A stretch of DNA of 64,000 bases from Marivita sp046591575 (GTDB lineage: Bacteria; Pseudomonadota; Alphaproteobacteria; Rhodobacterales; Rhodobacteraceae), in contig NZ_JBIQWA010000005.1 of NCBI RefSeq assembly GCF_046591575.1, forward strand, positions 410,966 to 474,965. Reading direction: 5' to 3'. The notes under the pieces were generated by a model that worked only from the letters and a program-made list of their open reading frames with translations, was not told where the DNA came from and did not search any database. Shown here one piece after another: positions 19,640 through 27,816 of this stretch. Every line of letters begins with the position of its first letter. Positions within the stretch are counted from its first letter, which is position 1. The position numbers were made by a program, and so were the translations under genes.

Positions 19640-20462
19640 CTTGACCTCCAATCGCCCGTGATAGCGCTTGAGCGGCGTCTTTGACATGCCCGCTCAACCG
19701 TTCCATCGCAGCATCTTTCATGCGATTGGTCGGGCCGGACACGGATATTCCCGCGACGGCCTCGTTATTGGCGTCAAAGACCGGGGCCGCGATGCAACGC
19801 ATGCCTTCGTTGCGTTCTTCCCGATCAATCGACAGCCCGTTTCGCCGGATGGTCGCCAGTTCCTGGCGCAAGGCATCGGCATCCGTCACCGTGTTGTCCG
19901 TAAACGCGGTCAGCGGCCTGTCTGAAAGCAGCCTGTCCAAGCGATCTGAATCCATTTCAGCCATTAGCGCCTTTCCGATGCCCGACGCATGCATGTCCGA
20001 CAACGTGCCTGGCGGGAAAAACGCACGAATGCTGGCGTGGGTTTCGACCTGACTGAGAAACAGAACCTGACCGTCCCGCTCTGTGCCCAGATTTGCCGTC
20101 TCTCCGGTGTCTTCCATCAGTTTACGCATAACCGGCCGCGCGCGTTCGATCAGTGACGTGCGCCGCAGAAATTTCGTTCCGATGGTAAACGCCTGTGCGC
20201 CGATATGCCAAACCTGATCGACCGGGTCGAATTCGACCAGCCCGTGTGTCTCAAGGGTGACCAGAATGCGGTAGAGCGTGGCAGGTGCTTCGTTCAGCTC
20301 TTTGGACAGACTGCTCAGCGCCTTGCCTTGGTGTTCACTGAGATACCCAAATACATGCATCGCACGATCCAGCGACTTGATCGTATTCTGCGCAGTTTTA
20401 TCGTGCCAGCCGCGCGGCCGTCCACGGGCTCTTGGCCTGTGGTCCTGTTCATTGTTCGCCAT
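19620..20462 (-). CDS. bhcR: IclR-family regulator of the beta-hydroxyaspartate cycle
   Basis: IclR-family regulator, 280 aa: an N-terminal winged helix-turn-helix (about residues 30-95, SLSKELNEAPATLYRILVTL region) and a C-terminal effector domain (RDGQVLFLSQVE, GKALMAEM, RRNGLSIDREERNEGMRCIA). It is divergent from bhcA across 171 bp, the arrangement published for BhcR and bhcABCD in Paracoccus denitrificans, where BhcR responds to glyoxylate. The basic N-terminal extension is slightly long for the family. The name rests on position and family. Confidence 0.88.
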   Translation of the reverse strand: MANNEQDHRPRARGRPRGWHDKTAQNTIKSLDRAMHVFGYLSEHQGKALSSLSKELNEAPATLYRILVTLETHGLVEFDPVDQVWHIGAQAFTIGTKFLRRTSLIERARPVMRKLMEDTGETANLGTERDGQVLFLSQVETHASIRAFFPPGTLSDMHASGIGKALMAEMDSDRLDRLLSDRPLTAFTDNTVTDADALRQELATIRRNGLSIDREERNEGMRCIAAPVFDANNEAVAGISVSGPTNRMKDAAMERLSGHVKDAAQALSRAIGGQAILQQP

Positions 20463-20602
20463 AAACAGAAACTCCTTCAGGTTACTATGAAATTACCATT
20501 CACGATATGAAAAATGCAAGACTTTGACAATAAACAATAATACCACAAAGCCATGCGTTCCGCAGGGGGATACGAAAATCTGTCGACGACTCGCGAAGCA
20601 CA

Positions 20603-20623
20603 TTAAGGTGTGCCAAACCTTAA
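20603..20623 (+). promoter_or_regulatory. Hairpin next to the bhcA ribosome-binding site
   Basis: TTAAGGT and ACCTTAA form a 7-bp inverted repeat with a 7-base loop. The 3' arm ends inside the AAGGAG Shine-Dalgarno sequence (20622-20627) of bhcA, so folding could limit ribosome access. No function is known to me. Confidence 0.4.
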
Positions 20624-20633
20624 GGAGACCGAC

Positions 20634-21824
20634 ATGAGCTTTCAGAACCCCGTCTTCATTCCTGGCCCCACCAACATGCCGGAGTCTCTCCGCAAGGCCT
20701 GTGACATGCCAACAATCGACCACCGGTCGCCCTTGTTCGGACAAATCCTGCATCCTGCGCGAAAGGCAGTTCAGACCATCTTGAAAAGCAAGAGCGCGGA
20801 GGTGTTCATTTTCCCATCGACCGGCACCGGCGGGTGGGAAACAGCCCTGACCAACTGCCTGTCGGCGGGCGATACGGTGCTTGCTGCGCGCAATGGCATG
20901 TTCTCGCATCGCTGGATCGACATGTGCCAGCGCCACGGCCTGAATGTTGAGATCGTAGAAACCCCCTGGGGCCATGGCCTGCCCGCAGATCGCTATGAAG
21001 AGATTTTGACAGCCGACAAGGACCACAAGATCAAAGTGGTTCTGGCCACACATAACGAAACGGCCACGGGTGTGAAATCCGACATCGCCGCGGTGCGCCG
21101 CGCGCTTGATGCCGCGGGCCACCCTGCGTTGCTGTTTGTGGACGGCGTGTCATCCATTGCGTCAATGGATTTTCGGTTTGATGACTGGGGCGTCGATGTT
21201 GCTGTGACCGGGTCACAAAAAGGTTTCATGTTGCCCGCGGGATTGGCGATTGTCGGCTTCAGCGCCAAGGCAATGGACGCGACCAAGACGGCCACCCTGC
21301 CGCGCACCTTCTTTGATGTTCACGACATGGCCAAAGGCTATGACAACAACGCATATCCCTACACACCCGCCGTTGGTTTGATGAACGGGCTGAACACAGC
21401 CTGCGACATGATCCTCAAAGAAGGTCTGGACAACGTGTTTGCCCGGCACACCCGGATCGCCACAGGTGTACGCGCCGCGATTGATGCCTGGGGGCTTGAG
21501 CTGTGCGCCGTGTCACCGGATGTCTATTCCGATACCGTCAGCGCGATCCGGACTCCGGTCGGGTTCAACGCGACGGACATCGTCACGCATGCCGCCAACA
21601 CCTATGGCGTTGCCTTTGGCGTGGGTCTTGGAGAGGTGGCAGGCAAGGTGTTCCGTATCGGTCACCTTGGCAGTCTGACCGATGTAATGATGCTCAGCGG
21701 TCTGGCCACAGCCGAGATGTGCATGGCCGATCTGGGCCTTGATATCAAACTCGGCTCCGGTGTGGCCGCAGCACAGGAATTTTACCGCGCGAACCCCGCT
21801 CTCAAGCAGAAGGATGCCGCATGA
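20634..21824 (+). CDS. bhcA: L-aspartate:glyoxylate aminotransferase
   Basis: First enzyme of the beta-hydroxyaspartate cycle: transfers the amino group of aspartate to glyoxylate, giving oxaloacetate and glycine. It is a class V PLP aminotransferase of the serine-glyoxylate type, 396 aa. N-terminal FIPGPTNMPE and TIDHRSPLFG are seen, and the PLP lysine is K196 in TGSQKGFM. The start at 20634 follows a perfect AAGGAG; an in-frame TTG at 20610 has no such site. The stop overlaps bhcB by ATGA. Without the following bhcBCD genes it would be called serine-glyoxylate aminotransferase, but the complete ordered operon settles the role. Confidence 0.94.
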   Translation: MSFQNPVFIPGPTNMPESLRKACDMPTIDHRSPLFGQILHPARKAVQTILKSKSAEVFIFPSTGTGGWETALTNCLSAGDTVLAARNGMFSHRWIDMCQRHGLNVEIVETPWGHGLPADRYEEILTADKDHKIKVVLATHNETATGVKSDIAAVRRALDAAGHPALLFVDGVSSIASMDFRFDDWGVDVAVTGSQKGFMLPAGLAIVGFSAKAMDATKTATLPRTFFDVHDMAKGYDNNAYPYTPAVGLMNGLNTACDMILKEGLDNVFARHTRIATGVRAAIDAWGLELCAVSPDVYSDTVSAIRTPVGFNATDIVTHAANTYGVAFGVGLGEVAGKVFRIGHLGSLTDVMMLSGLATAEMCMADLGLDIKLGSGVAAAQEFYRANPALKQKDAA

Positions 21825-22810
21825 TGAAAGACGCAAACGACCTTAACCTGCCGACATATCAGGACATGCTGGATGCCCATGAACGCATCAAGCCGCACAT
21901 CAACCGCACCCCTGTCTTGCAATCGGCCTATCTGAACGAACTATCCGGTGCAGACCTGTTCTTCAAATGCGAGAATTTTCAAGAACCCGGTGCGTTCAAG
22001 GTCCGTGGCGGGTCCAATGCGGTGTTTGGTCTGAGTGATGCGCAGGCTGCCAAGGGGGTCTGCACGCACAGCTCTGGCAACCATGCTTTGTGCCTCAGCT
22101 ATGCTGCAGGACGTCGCGGCATTCCGTGTAATGTTGTGATGCCGCGCACAGCACCGCAGGCGAAAAAAGACGCGGTCAAACGCTATGGTGGCGTGGTCAC
22201 CGAATGTGAGCCATCGACCACATCGCGCGAAGCCGTATTCGCCGAGGTACAGGCCAAGACAGGAGGTGAATTTGTGCACCCCTATAATGATCCTCGGGTC
22301 ATTGCCGGTCAGGGCACCTGCTCAAAGGAATTCGTCGAACAGATGGAAGAGATCGGCGGCGGCGCGCTTGACATGATGGTGGCCCCCATCGGCGGGGGCG
22401 GGATGATTTCGGGCACCTGCCTGACGCTGTCCACCCTGGCACCCGAGATCAAGATCATCGCAGCCGAACCTGAACAGGCCGATGACGCCTATCGCAGCTT
22501 CAAGGCAGGTCATATCATTGCCGATGACGCACCGGTCACAATTGCCGACGGTCTGAAAGTTCCTCTTAAGGATCGCACCTGGCACTTTGTGTCCAATTTT
22601 GTCGACGAGATTTACACCGCCAGCGAAGACGAAATCATCGATGCGATGAAAATCACGTGGAAATACCTGCGCATCGTGATGGAACCCTCCTGCGCTGTGC
22701 CTTTGGCGGTGATCCTGAAAAACAAAGAGGCATTCGCCGGCAAACGGGTTGGTGTGATCGTCACGGGCGGCAATGTCGACCTTGATAAACTGCCGTGGTT
22801 GAACAGCTGA
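21821..22810 (+). CDS. bhcB: beta-hydroxyaspartate dehydratase
   Basis: Dehydrates (2R,3S)-beta-hydroxyaspartate to iminosuccinate. It is a 329-aa threonine-dehydratase/serine-racemase-like fold-type II PLP protein. The PLP lysine is K60 in EPGAFKVRGG, the phosphate-binding glycine loop is GGGGMISG, and there is no ACT regulatory domain, unlike biosynthetic threonine deaminase. It is coupled to bhcA by ATGA and followed by 123 bases with a perfect palindrome before bhcC. Confidence 0.92.
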   Translation: MMKDANDLNLPTYQDMLDAHERIKPHINRTPVLQSAYLNELSGADLFFKCENFQEPGAFKVRGGSNAVFGLSDAQAAKGVCTHSSGNHALCLSYAAGRRGIPCNVVMPRTAPQAKKDAVKRYGGVVTECEPSTTSREAVFAEVQAKTGGEFVHPYNDPRVIAGQGTCSKEFVEQMEEIGGGALDMMVAPIGGGGMISGTCLTLSTLAPEIKIIAAEPEQADDAYRSFKAGHIIADDAPVTIADGLKVPLKDRTWHFVSNFVDEIYTASEDEIIDAMKITWKYLRIVMEPSCAVPLAVILKNKEAFAGKRVGVIVTGGNVDLDKLPWLNS

Positions 22811-22844
22811 TTGAACATCCGTCACGGCCTTTTCAAGCCCCTTT

Positions 22845-22860
22845 GTTTCCTATAGGAAAC
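22845..22860. promoter_or_regulatory. 16-bp perfect palindrome between bhcB and bhcC
   Basis: GTTTCCTATAGGAAAC is a perfect dyad in the bhcB-bhcC gap, 74 bases before the bhcC ATG. Its GTTTCC/GGAAAC arms recall IclR-type operators, so an internal BhcR site or a separate promoter for bhcCD is possible. I found no obvious second copy in the bhcR-bhcA gap. Confidence 0.45.
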
Positions 22861-22933
22861 ACGCACAACAATTCACAGACTCGGCCAACCGGCCGACTCG
22901 GCTTCAACTGCACTTTAATTCTGGAGTGATCCG

Positions 22934-24097
22934 ATGAAAGACATGACCCATTTCGACGACTACGAAGTCGGCTTCGACATCCCCGCAAAGCCCGGTATGG
23001 ACGAGGCAGATATCCAAACGCCGTGCCTTGTGCTTGATCTTGATGCGCTGGAGCGCAACATCAAAAAGATGGGCGACTATGCCAAGGATCACGGCATGCG
23101 TCACCGGACCCATGGCAAGATGCACAAATCTGTCGACGTTCAGAAACTGCAAGAAGAGCTTGGCGGTGCCTGTGGCGTTTGCTGTCAGAAGGTCTCTGAA
23201 GCAGAAGTGTTTGCGCGCGGCGGCATCAAGGACGTTTTGGTTTCAAATCAGGTGCGCGATCCGGCCAAGATCGACCGTCTGGCCCGTCTGCCCAAACTGG
23301 GTGCGCGCGCCATTTGCTGTGTGGATGACATCGAAAACGTAGCCGATCTTTCGGCAGCGGCGCAGAAGCACGGCACACAGATCGAATGCCTGGTCGAAAT
23401 CGACTGTGGCGCGGGACGTTGCGGTGTGACGACAACCCCGGAAGTCGTCGAGATCGCCAAGGCGATTGACGCGGCAGAGGGTCTGAAATTTGCGGGCATC
23501 CAAGCCTATCAAGGCGCGATGCAGCACATGGATTCCTATGAAGACCGCAAAGCCAAGATCGAAGTGGCGGTTGCGATGGTCAAAGATGCGGTCGATACGC
23601 TCAAGGCCGAAGGTCTGGAATGTGACATCGTCGGCGGCGGCGGCACTGGCTCCTATTATTTCGAGAGCAACTCGGGTGTGTATAACGAGCTTCAGTGCGG
23701 CTCTTACGCGTTTATGGATGCCGATTATGGCCGCATCCTCGACAAGGATGGCAAGCGGATCGACCAAGGCGAGTGGGAAAACGCGTTTTTCATTCTCACA
23801 TCGGTCATGTCGCATGCCAAAGCCGACAAGGCGATTGTCGATGCGGGCCTTAAGGCGCAATCAGTCGATTCCGGTTTGCCCGTGATTTATGGCCGCGATG
23901 ATGTTGAATACGTCAAATGCTCGGACGAGCATGGCGTTGTGGCCGATCCCAAAGGCGTTCTCAAGGTGAACGACAAGCTCAAGCTGGTTCCCGGTCACTG
24001 TGACCCAACCGCAAACGTGCATGACTGGTATGTCGGTGTGCGCAACGGCAAGGTCGAGACCGTCTGGCCGGTATCTGCCCGCGGTCGCGCGTTCTAA
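22934..24097 (+). CDS. bhcC: beta-hydroxyaspartate aldolase
   Basis: Condenses glycine with glyoxylate to (2R,3S)-beta-hydroxyaspartate, the carbon-joining step of the cycle. It is 387 aa and belongs to the D-threonine aldolase/alanine racemase-like fold-type III family. The PLP lysine is K62 in RTHGKMHK, and DCGAGRCGV and the glycine-rich VGGGGTGSYYFES phosphate region follow. The C-terminal metal site typical of these aldolases is in the VPGHCDPT segment (His and Cys). A TGGAG site precedes the ATG. Confidence 0.93.
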   Translation: MKDMTHFDDYEVGFDIPAKPGMDEADIQTPCLVLDLDALERNIKKMGDYAKDHGMRHRTHGKMHKSVDVQKLQEELGGACGVCCQKVSEAEVFARGGIKDVLVSNQVRDPAKIDRLARLPKLGARAICCVDDIENVADLSAAAQKHGTQIECLVEIDCGAGRCGVTTTPEVVEIAKAIDAAEGLKFAGIQAYQGAMQHMDSYEDRKAKIEVAVAMVKDAVDTLKAEGLECDIVGGGGTGSYYFESNSGVYNELQCGSYAFMDADYGRILDKDGKRIDQGEWENAFFILTSVMSHAKADKAIVDAGLKAQSVDSGLPVIYGRDDVEYVKCSDEHGVVADPKGVLKVNDKLKLVPGHCDPTANVHDWYVGVRNGKVETVWPVSARGRAF

Positions 24098-24123
24098 TCA
24101 ACGCCAACACACACCTTGGAGGG

Positions 24124-24144
24124 CCCGGCTTGGCAAGAGCCGGG
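24124..24144 (+). repeat. Intercistronic hairpin bhcC-bhcD
   Basis: CCCGGCT/AGCCGGG, a 7-bp stem with a 7-base loop, lies between bhcC and bhcD and has no T-run. It may protect the bhcABC message or lower bhcD expression. Confidence 0.5.
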
Positions 24145-24217
24145 ACGCCGCCCGTTGTGTATGCCTGCCTCCAGCAATGGCACTCGGGCGCAGAAAATTC
24201 AGAGCAGGGGAGACACT

Positions 24218-25183
24218 ATGCTGATCGTTCCAGAACGTGAGATTGCCGATCTCATGACCAGAGAAGCCGCGTTTGACGCCGTCGAAAAAGTGTTTGCGGC
24301 GATGGCCGCCGGAGACGCCTATAACTTTCCGGTCGTGCGGGAAGCGATTGGGCACGAAGATGCGCTTTATGGTTTCAAAGGGGGCTTCGATCAGGCAGGT
24401 CTGACGCTTGGTCTCAAGGCGGGTGGCTATTGGCCCAACAATCTGGAAAAGCGCGGCCTGATCAACCATCAGTCCACCGTATTCCTGTTCGATCCCGACA
24501 CTGGCAAGGTCAGTGCAATGGTCGGTGGCAACCTATTGACCGCGTTGCGCACCGCTGCCGCATCTTCGGTGTCGATCAAGCATCTGGCCCGCAAAGACGC
24601 CAAGGTGTTGGGTATGATTGGTGCCGGGCATCAGGCAACATTCCAACTGCGCGCTGCGCTGGAACAGCGAGACTTTGAAAAAGTCATCGGCTGGAACTAC
24701 CACCCCGAAATGCTGCCCAATATCGAAAAAGTTGCCCAAGAGGCAGGCTTGCCGTTCGTGGCGGTGGATTTGCCGGGGATGACCGAGGCGGACGTGATCA
24801 TCTCGATCACCTCTGCGTTCGCGCCCTCGCTTTTGGCCGATCATGTATCACCCGGAACGCATGTTGCGTGTATGGGCACTGACACCAAAGGCAAACAAGA
24901 GGTCGAGGCCGAGCTGTTGGTCAAAGCCGATGTCTTTACCGACGAGGTCGCCCAATCTATCTCGATCGGCGAAGCCCAGCACGCGGTTGGCGCAGGTTTG
25001 ATCAAGGAAAGTGACGTCTCGCAACTGGGTGCTGTGATTAACGGCACCCACGCGGGTCGCACTTCGGATGATCAGATTACGCTTTTTGATGGTACGGGCG
25101 TCGGTCTTCAAGACTTGGCTGTCGCGGCCTCTGTCGTCGATCTGGCGGTTCAAAAAGGCATCGCGATTGAGGTCGATTTCTGA
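24218..25183 (+). CDS. bhcD: Iminosuccinate reductase
   Basis: Reduces iminosuccinate to L-aspartate with NADH, closing the beta-hydroxyaspartate cycle. It is 321 aa and in the ornithine cyclodeaminase/mu-crystallin family, with the Rossmann motif GMIGAGHQA around residue 130. The start at 24218 follows AGGGGAG; the longer open frame from 24116 runs through the intercistronic hairpin and is rejected. The C-terminal segment TLFDGTGVGLQDLAVAA is a family hallmark. It is followed by a strong terminator. Confidence 0.93.
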   Translation: MLIVPEREIADLMTREAAFDAVEKVFAAMAAGDAYNFPVVREAIGHEDALYGFKGGFDQAGLTLGLKAGGYWPNNLEKRGLINHQSTVFLFDPDTGKVSAMVGGNLLTALRTAAASSVSIKHLARKDAKVLGMIGAGHQATFQLRAALEQRDFEKVIGWNYHPEMLPNIEKVAQEAGLPFVAVDLPGMTEADVIISITSAFAPSLLADHVSPGTHVACMGTDTKGKQEVEAELLVKADVFTDEVAQSISIGEAQHAVGAGLIKESDVSQLGAVINGTHAGRTSDDQITLFDGTGVGLQDLAVAASVVDLAVQKGIAIEVDF

Positions 25184-25247
25184 TCTTTTTCTCTCTGACA
25201 TCGTAATGTCCCGTTCCGGCAGTCGCCCTTTCGGCACAACATCCAGA

Positions 25248-25281
25248 AACCGCGCGGTGATCACACACCGCGCGGTTTTTT
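25248..25281 (+). terminator. Terminator of the bhcABCD operon
   Basis: A 12-bp perfect stem AACCGCGCGGTG/CACCGCGCGGTT with loop ATCACA, followed by a T-run (25276-25281). It lies 64 bases after bhcD and before the ridA-family gene. Confidence 0.95.
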
Positions 25282-25425
25282 GTAATCGCCCTTTGGACGC
25301 AGATTTCTTGACCCTAGGCGCGGACGTCTGGTGCATTGTCTGCACAACAGTGTCTTTGCAGGTGGACTGCCGGCGCAATCACGATAAGCGTATTTTCATC
25401 ACGTAGATCACAAAGGAGACACACG

Positions 25426-25767
25426 TTGATCGAACGCATTGATACCGGAGAGCGGTCCTCGAAAATTGTGAAGCACAACGGCGTTGCCTATCTGACCGGT
25501 CAGGTTGCAGAAGGCGAGACCATTCAGGATCAGGTCCGCACCTGCCTTGAAAAGGTTGATGCCCTGTTGGTCCAGGCCGGATCATCCCGCGAGAAAATGC
25601 TGCGCGTGACGATCTGGCTTGCCGACATGAAAGATTTTGCTGGCCTGAACGAGGTTTGGAATGCTTGGGTGCCCAAAGGACATGCTCCGGCGCGCGCCTG
25701 TGGTGAGGCAAAGCTTGCCAGACCAGAGTTAAAAGTCGAATTCATCGTGGATGCCGCATACGACTAA
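25426..25767 (+). CDS. RidA-family imine/enamine deaminase
   Basis: A RidA/YjgF/UK114-family protein of 113 aa. The family core GVAYLTGQVAEG, VDALLVQAGSSREKMLRVTIWL and the C-terminal ARACGEAKLARPELKVEF are seen; the Arg before CGEAKL corresponds to the conserved carboxylate-binding arginine. I use the TTG at 25426 because AAAGGAG lies at 25412-25418 and the family N-terminus begins here; there is no ATG in a suitable place. RidA proteins hydrolyse reactive imines, and the bhc operon produces the imine iminosuccinate, but a terminator separates the two, so the link is inferred. Confidence 0.85.
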   Translation: MIERIDTGERSSKIVKHNGVAYLTGQVAEGETIQDQVRTCLEKVDALLVQAGSSREKMLRVTIWLADMKDFAGLNEVWNAWVPKGHAPARACGEAKLARPELKVEFIVDAAYD

Positions 25768-25788
25768 GCACGCCGGACATCAAAATGC

Positions 25789-25822
25789 AAAACGGCCCGG
25801 TCGCAGTGACCGGGCCGTTTTT
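25789..25822 (+). terminator. Bidirectional terminator after the ridA-family gene
   Basis: AACGGCCCGGTC/GACCGGGCCGTT, a 12-bp stem with loop GCAGT, extended by flanking A/T pairs and ending in five T. The A-run on the left arm lets it also end the permease transcript from the opposite strand. Confidence 0.95.
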
Positions 25823-25838
25823 GTTGATCAGAATGCGA

Positions 25839-27278
25839 TCATCCCTTTTCGAGCGACCCCGCGCCATGTCCCTGATGCCCACCGGAAACCTCTTCGGTGG
25901 CCTCTCCGGACAGTTGTTCTGGCAAGATCAGGTTAAGCACGATGGCGATCACCGCTGCTGGCAACAGACCAGAGGTCATCAGGATGCGCAGCGTGTCAGG
26001 CAGGTACTGAACCGCCTTTGGATCAAGTTGCAGGCCCAGGCCAACCGACAGGGCAATTGCAAAGATCACCATATTGCGACGGTTCCAGTTCACATCTGAC
26101 AACATCGAGATCCCGGCCGCCACAACCATACCGAACATGACAATCACACCGCCGCCCAACACTTCGATGGGGATCGTGCGGATCACCGCGCCGACCTTTG
26201 GAACAAGCCCACAGATAATCAGGAAAATCGCGCCGATGGTCACTACATGGCGTGACATCACACCCGTCATGGCGATCAGACCCACGTTTTGGCTAAAGGA
26301 CGTGTTCGGAAAACCGCCAAAGATGCCCGCGACAGCCGAACCAACACCATCGGCATATGTTGCGCCCTGAATCTCTTTGTCAGTTGCTTCACGGCCCGCA
26401 CCGCCTTTGGTGATACCCGAAACGTCGCCGACAGTTTCAACGGCAGAGACAAAGGCCATCAAACAGAAACCAACGATTGCTGCAAATCCGAACTCGATAC
26501 CGTATTTGAAAGGAACAGGGAAAGCGACTGGCGCTGCACGATTCCAGCTTGTTGCGATGCCCTCAAACGTCACCATCCCCATGGCCAATGCGTAAAAGTA
26601 GCCTACGATGATTCCGATCACGACGGCTGAAACAGCCAGCATTCCTTTTGCGTAGAATTTCAAACCCAGCGTCACGAAAACAACAACCAACGCCGCTGAC
26701 CAATTTAACATGCTGCCATATTCCGGCAGGTCATTTGCCTTGGCCGGGACGCCCCCGGCGGCATATTCGATCCCGACCTTGACCAGCGCCAGACCGATCA
26801 TCGTGACCACCAGCCCTGTCACCAAAGGTGGCAGCGCGAAGCGGATTTTGCCGATAAAGGTTGAAATGAAAGTGTGGAAAAGCCCCCCAATGATAACACC
26901 CCCAAACAGCGCCGGCAGCGCCTCAACCCCCTTGCCAGCCACCAGCGGGATCATGATCGGGATAAAGGCAAAACTGGTTCCCTGCACAATCGGCAACCGC
27001 GCGCCAACCGGGCCAAGACCGATGGTCTGGAACAGGGTCGCAATGCCCGCGAATAACATCGACATCTGGATAAGATACGTCATGTCAGGGAAACCCTGCG
27101 CGCCCGCATCTGAACCAAAGCCAAAGCCAGCAGCCCCCGCGATGATAATGGCCGGTGTGACGTTCGAAACGAACATCGCCAAAACATGCTGAATGCCCAG
27201 CGGAATCGCTTTGTGTAAGGCTGGTGTGTAATTGGGATCGCGGAGTTGTTCCGGCGTCCCGATAGATGCATCTGACAT
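25839..27278 (-). CDS. NCS2-family urate/xanthine permease
   Basis: Nucleobase:cation symporter-2 (NAT) family permease, 479 aa, about 14 membrane segments. The family's first-helix sequence GIQHVLAMFVSNVTPAIIIAG and the QNVGLIAMTGVMSRHVV region are present. The C-terminal tail is His/Gly-rich. A GGGAGGGAC ribosome-binding site precedes the ATG. It is the last gene of a minus-strand unit after puuE-uraD and allA, so uric acid or xanthine uptake is the natural role; the substrate cannot be read from sequence. Confidence 0.9.
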   Translation of the reverse strand: MSDASIGTPEQLRDPNYTPALHKAIPLGIQHVLAMFVSNVTPAIIIAGAAGFGFGSDAGAQGFPDMTYLIQMSMLFAGIATLFQTIGLGPVGARLPIVQGTSFAFIPIMIPLVAGKGVEALPALFGGVIIGGLFHTFISTFIGKIRFALPPLVTGLVVTMIGLALVKVGIEYAAGGVPAKANDLPEYGSMLNWSAALVVVFVTLGLKFYAKGMLAVSAVVIGIIVGYFYALAMGMVTFEGIATSWNRAAPVAFPVPFKYGIEFGFAAIVGFCLMAFVSAVETVGDVSGITKGGAGREATDKEIQGATYADGVGSAVAGIFGGFPNTSFSQNVGLIAMTGVMSRHVVTIGAIFLIICGLVPKVGAVIRTIPIEVLGGGVIVMFGMVVAAGISMLSDVNWNRRNMVIFAIALSVGLGLQLDPKAVQYLPDTLRILMTSGLLPAAVIAIVLNLILPEQLSGEATEEVSGGHQGHGAGSLEKG

Positions 27279-27330
27279 AACTGTCCCTCCCTTATGATGC
27301 GTCGCGCTGGCCTTATGCCAGCAGTTCTTC

Positions 27331-27816
27331 TTATTTCTCGATAGTGTAGGCCTCTTCGAACCAATGCTCTTCTAGGTTGGGACCGTCTGTAATCCGATCA
27401 ACAACCATGAACAGGCCGGGGTCGGACAATGGGCACAGAACCCCGTGCCAGACATTGCGCCCGATATTTACGCCCTGCCCCGCGCCTGCGATGAACGCGC
27501 GCGGATTGTGCGGTGCGCCGTCTTTGTCCTCAGCCAGAACCACAAGGTAATCCCCATCCTGCATGGGCAGGAATGCCTGTGACCCAAACGGATGCCGTTC
27601 CATCATCTCCATCGTGAACGGAAGCGAGAACGACACGGATTTGAAAACGCTGATACCTGGCTCTCCGTCGACGATGTCCAGCTTTGCGCGGTTGTGATAA
27701 CGGCCGCATTGCCCTTGATTGATCAGCTTGTCCGCTTCGCCACTGGCCTCGATCAGATCGGCCAGACCGGCGATTGCGGCTTGTGTGATCGGTTCGGCTT
27801 TTAATACTGTGCTCAT
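27331..27816 (-). CDS. allA: Ureidoglycolate lyase
   Basis: Splits (S)-ureidoglycolate into glyoxylate and urea, the final step of allantoin breakdown. It is 161 aa. GQCGRYHNRAKLDI, FSLPFTMEMMERHPFGSQAF and NVWHGVLCPL are AllA motifs holding the metal and substrate residues. I use the ATG at 27816, which overlaps the stop of the puuE-uraD gene by ATGA; the open frame extends 54 bases further into that gene. It supplies glyoxylate that BhcA and BhcC can consume. Confidence 0.93.
   Translation of the reverse strand: MSTVLKAEPITQAAIAGLADLIEASGEADKLINQGQCGRYHNRAKLDIVDGEPGISVFKSVSFSLPFTMEMMERHPFGSQAFLPMQDGDYLVVLAEDKDGAPHNPRAFIAGAGQGVNIGRNVWHGVLCPLSDPGLFMVVDRITDGPNLEEHWFEEAYTIEK

Noticed and set aside
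20522..20550. CTTTG...CAAAG inverted ends in the bhcR-bhcA gap as a BhcR operator
   Set aside because: Only five bases per arm with a 19-base AT-rich interval; too weak to call without conservation.
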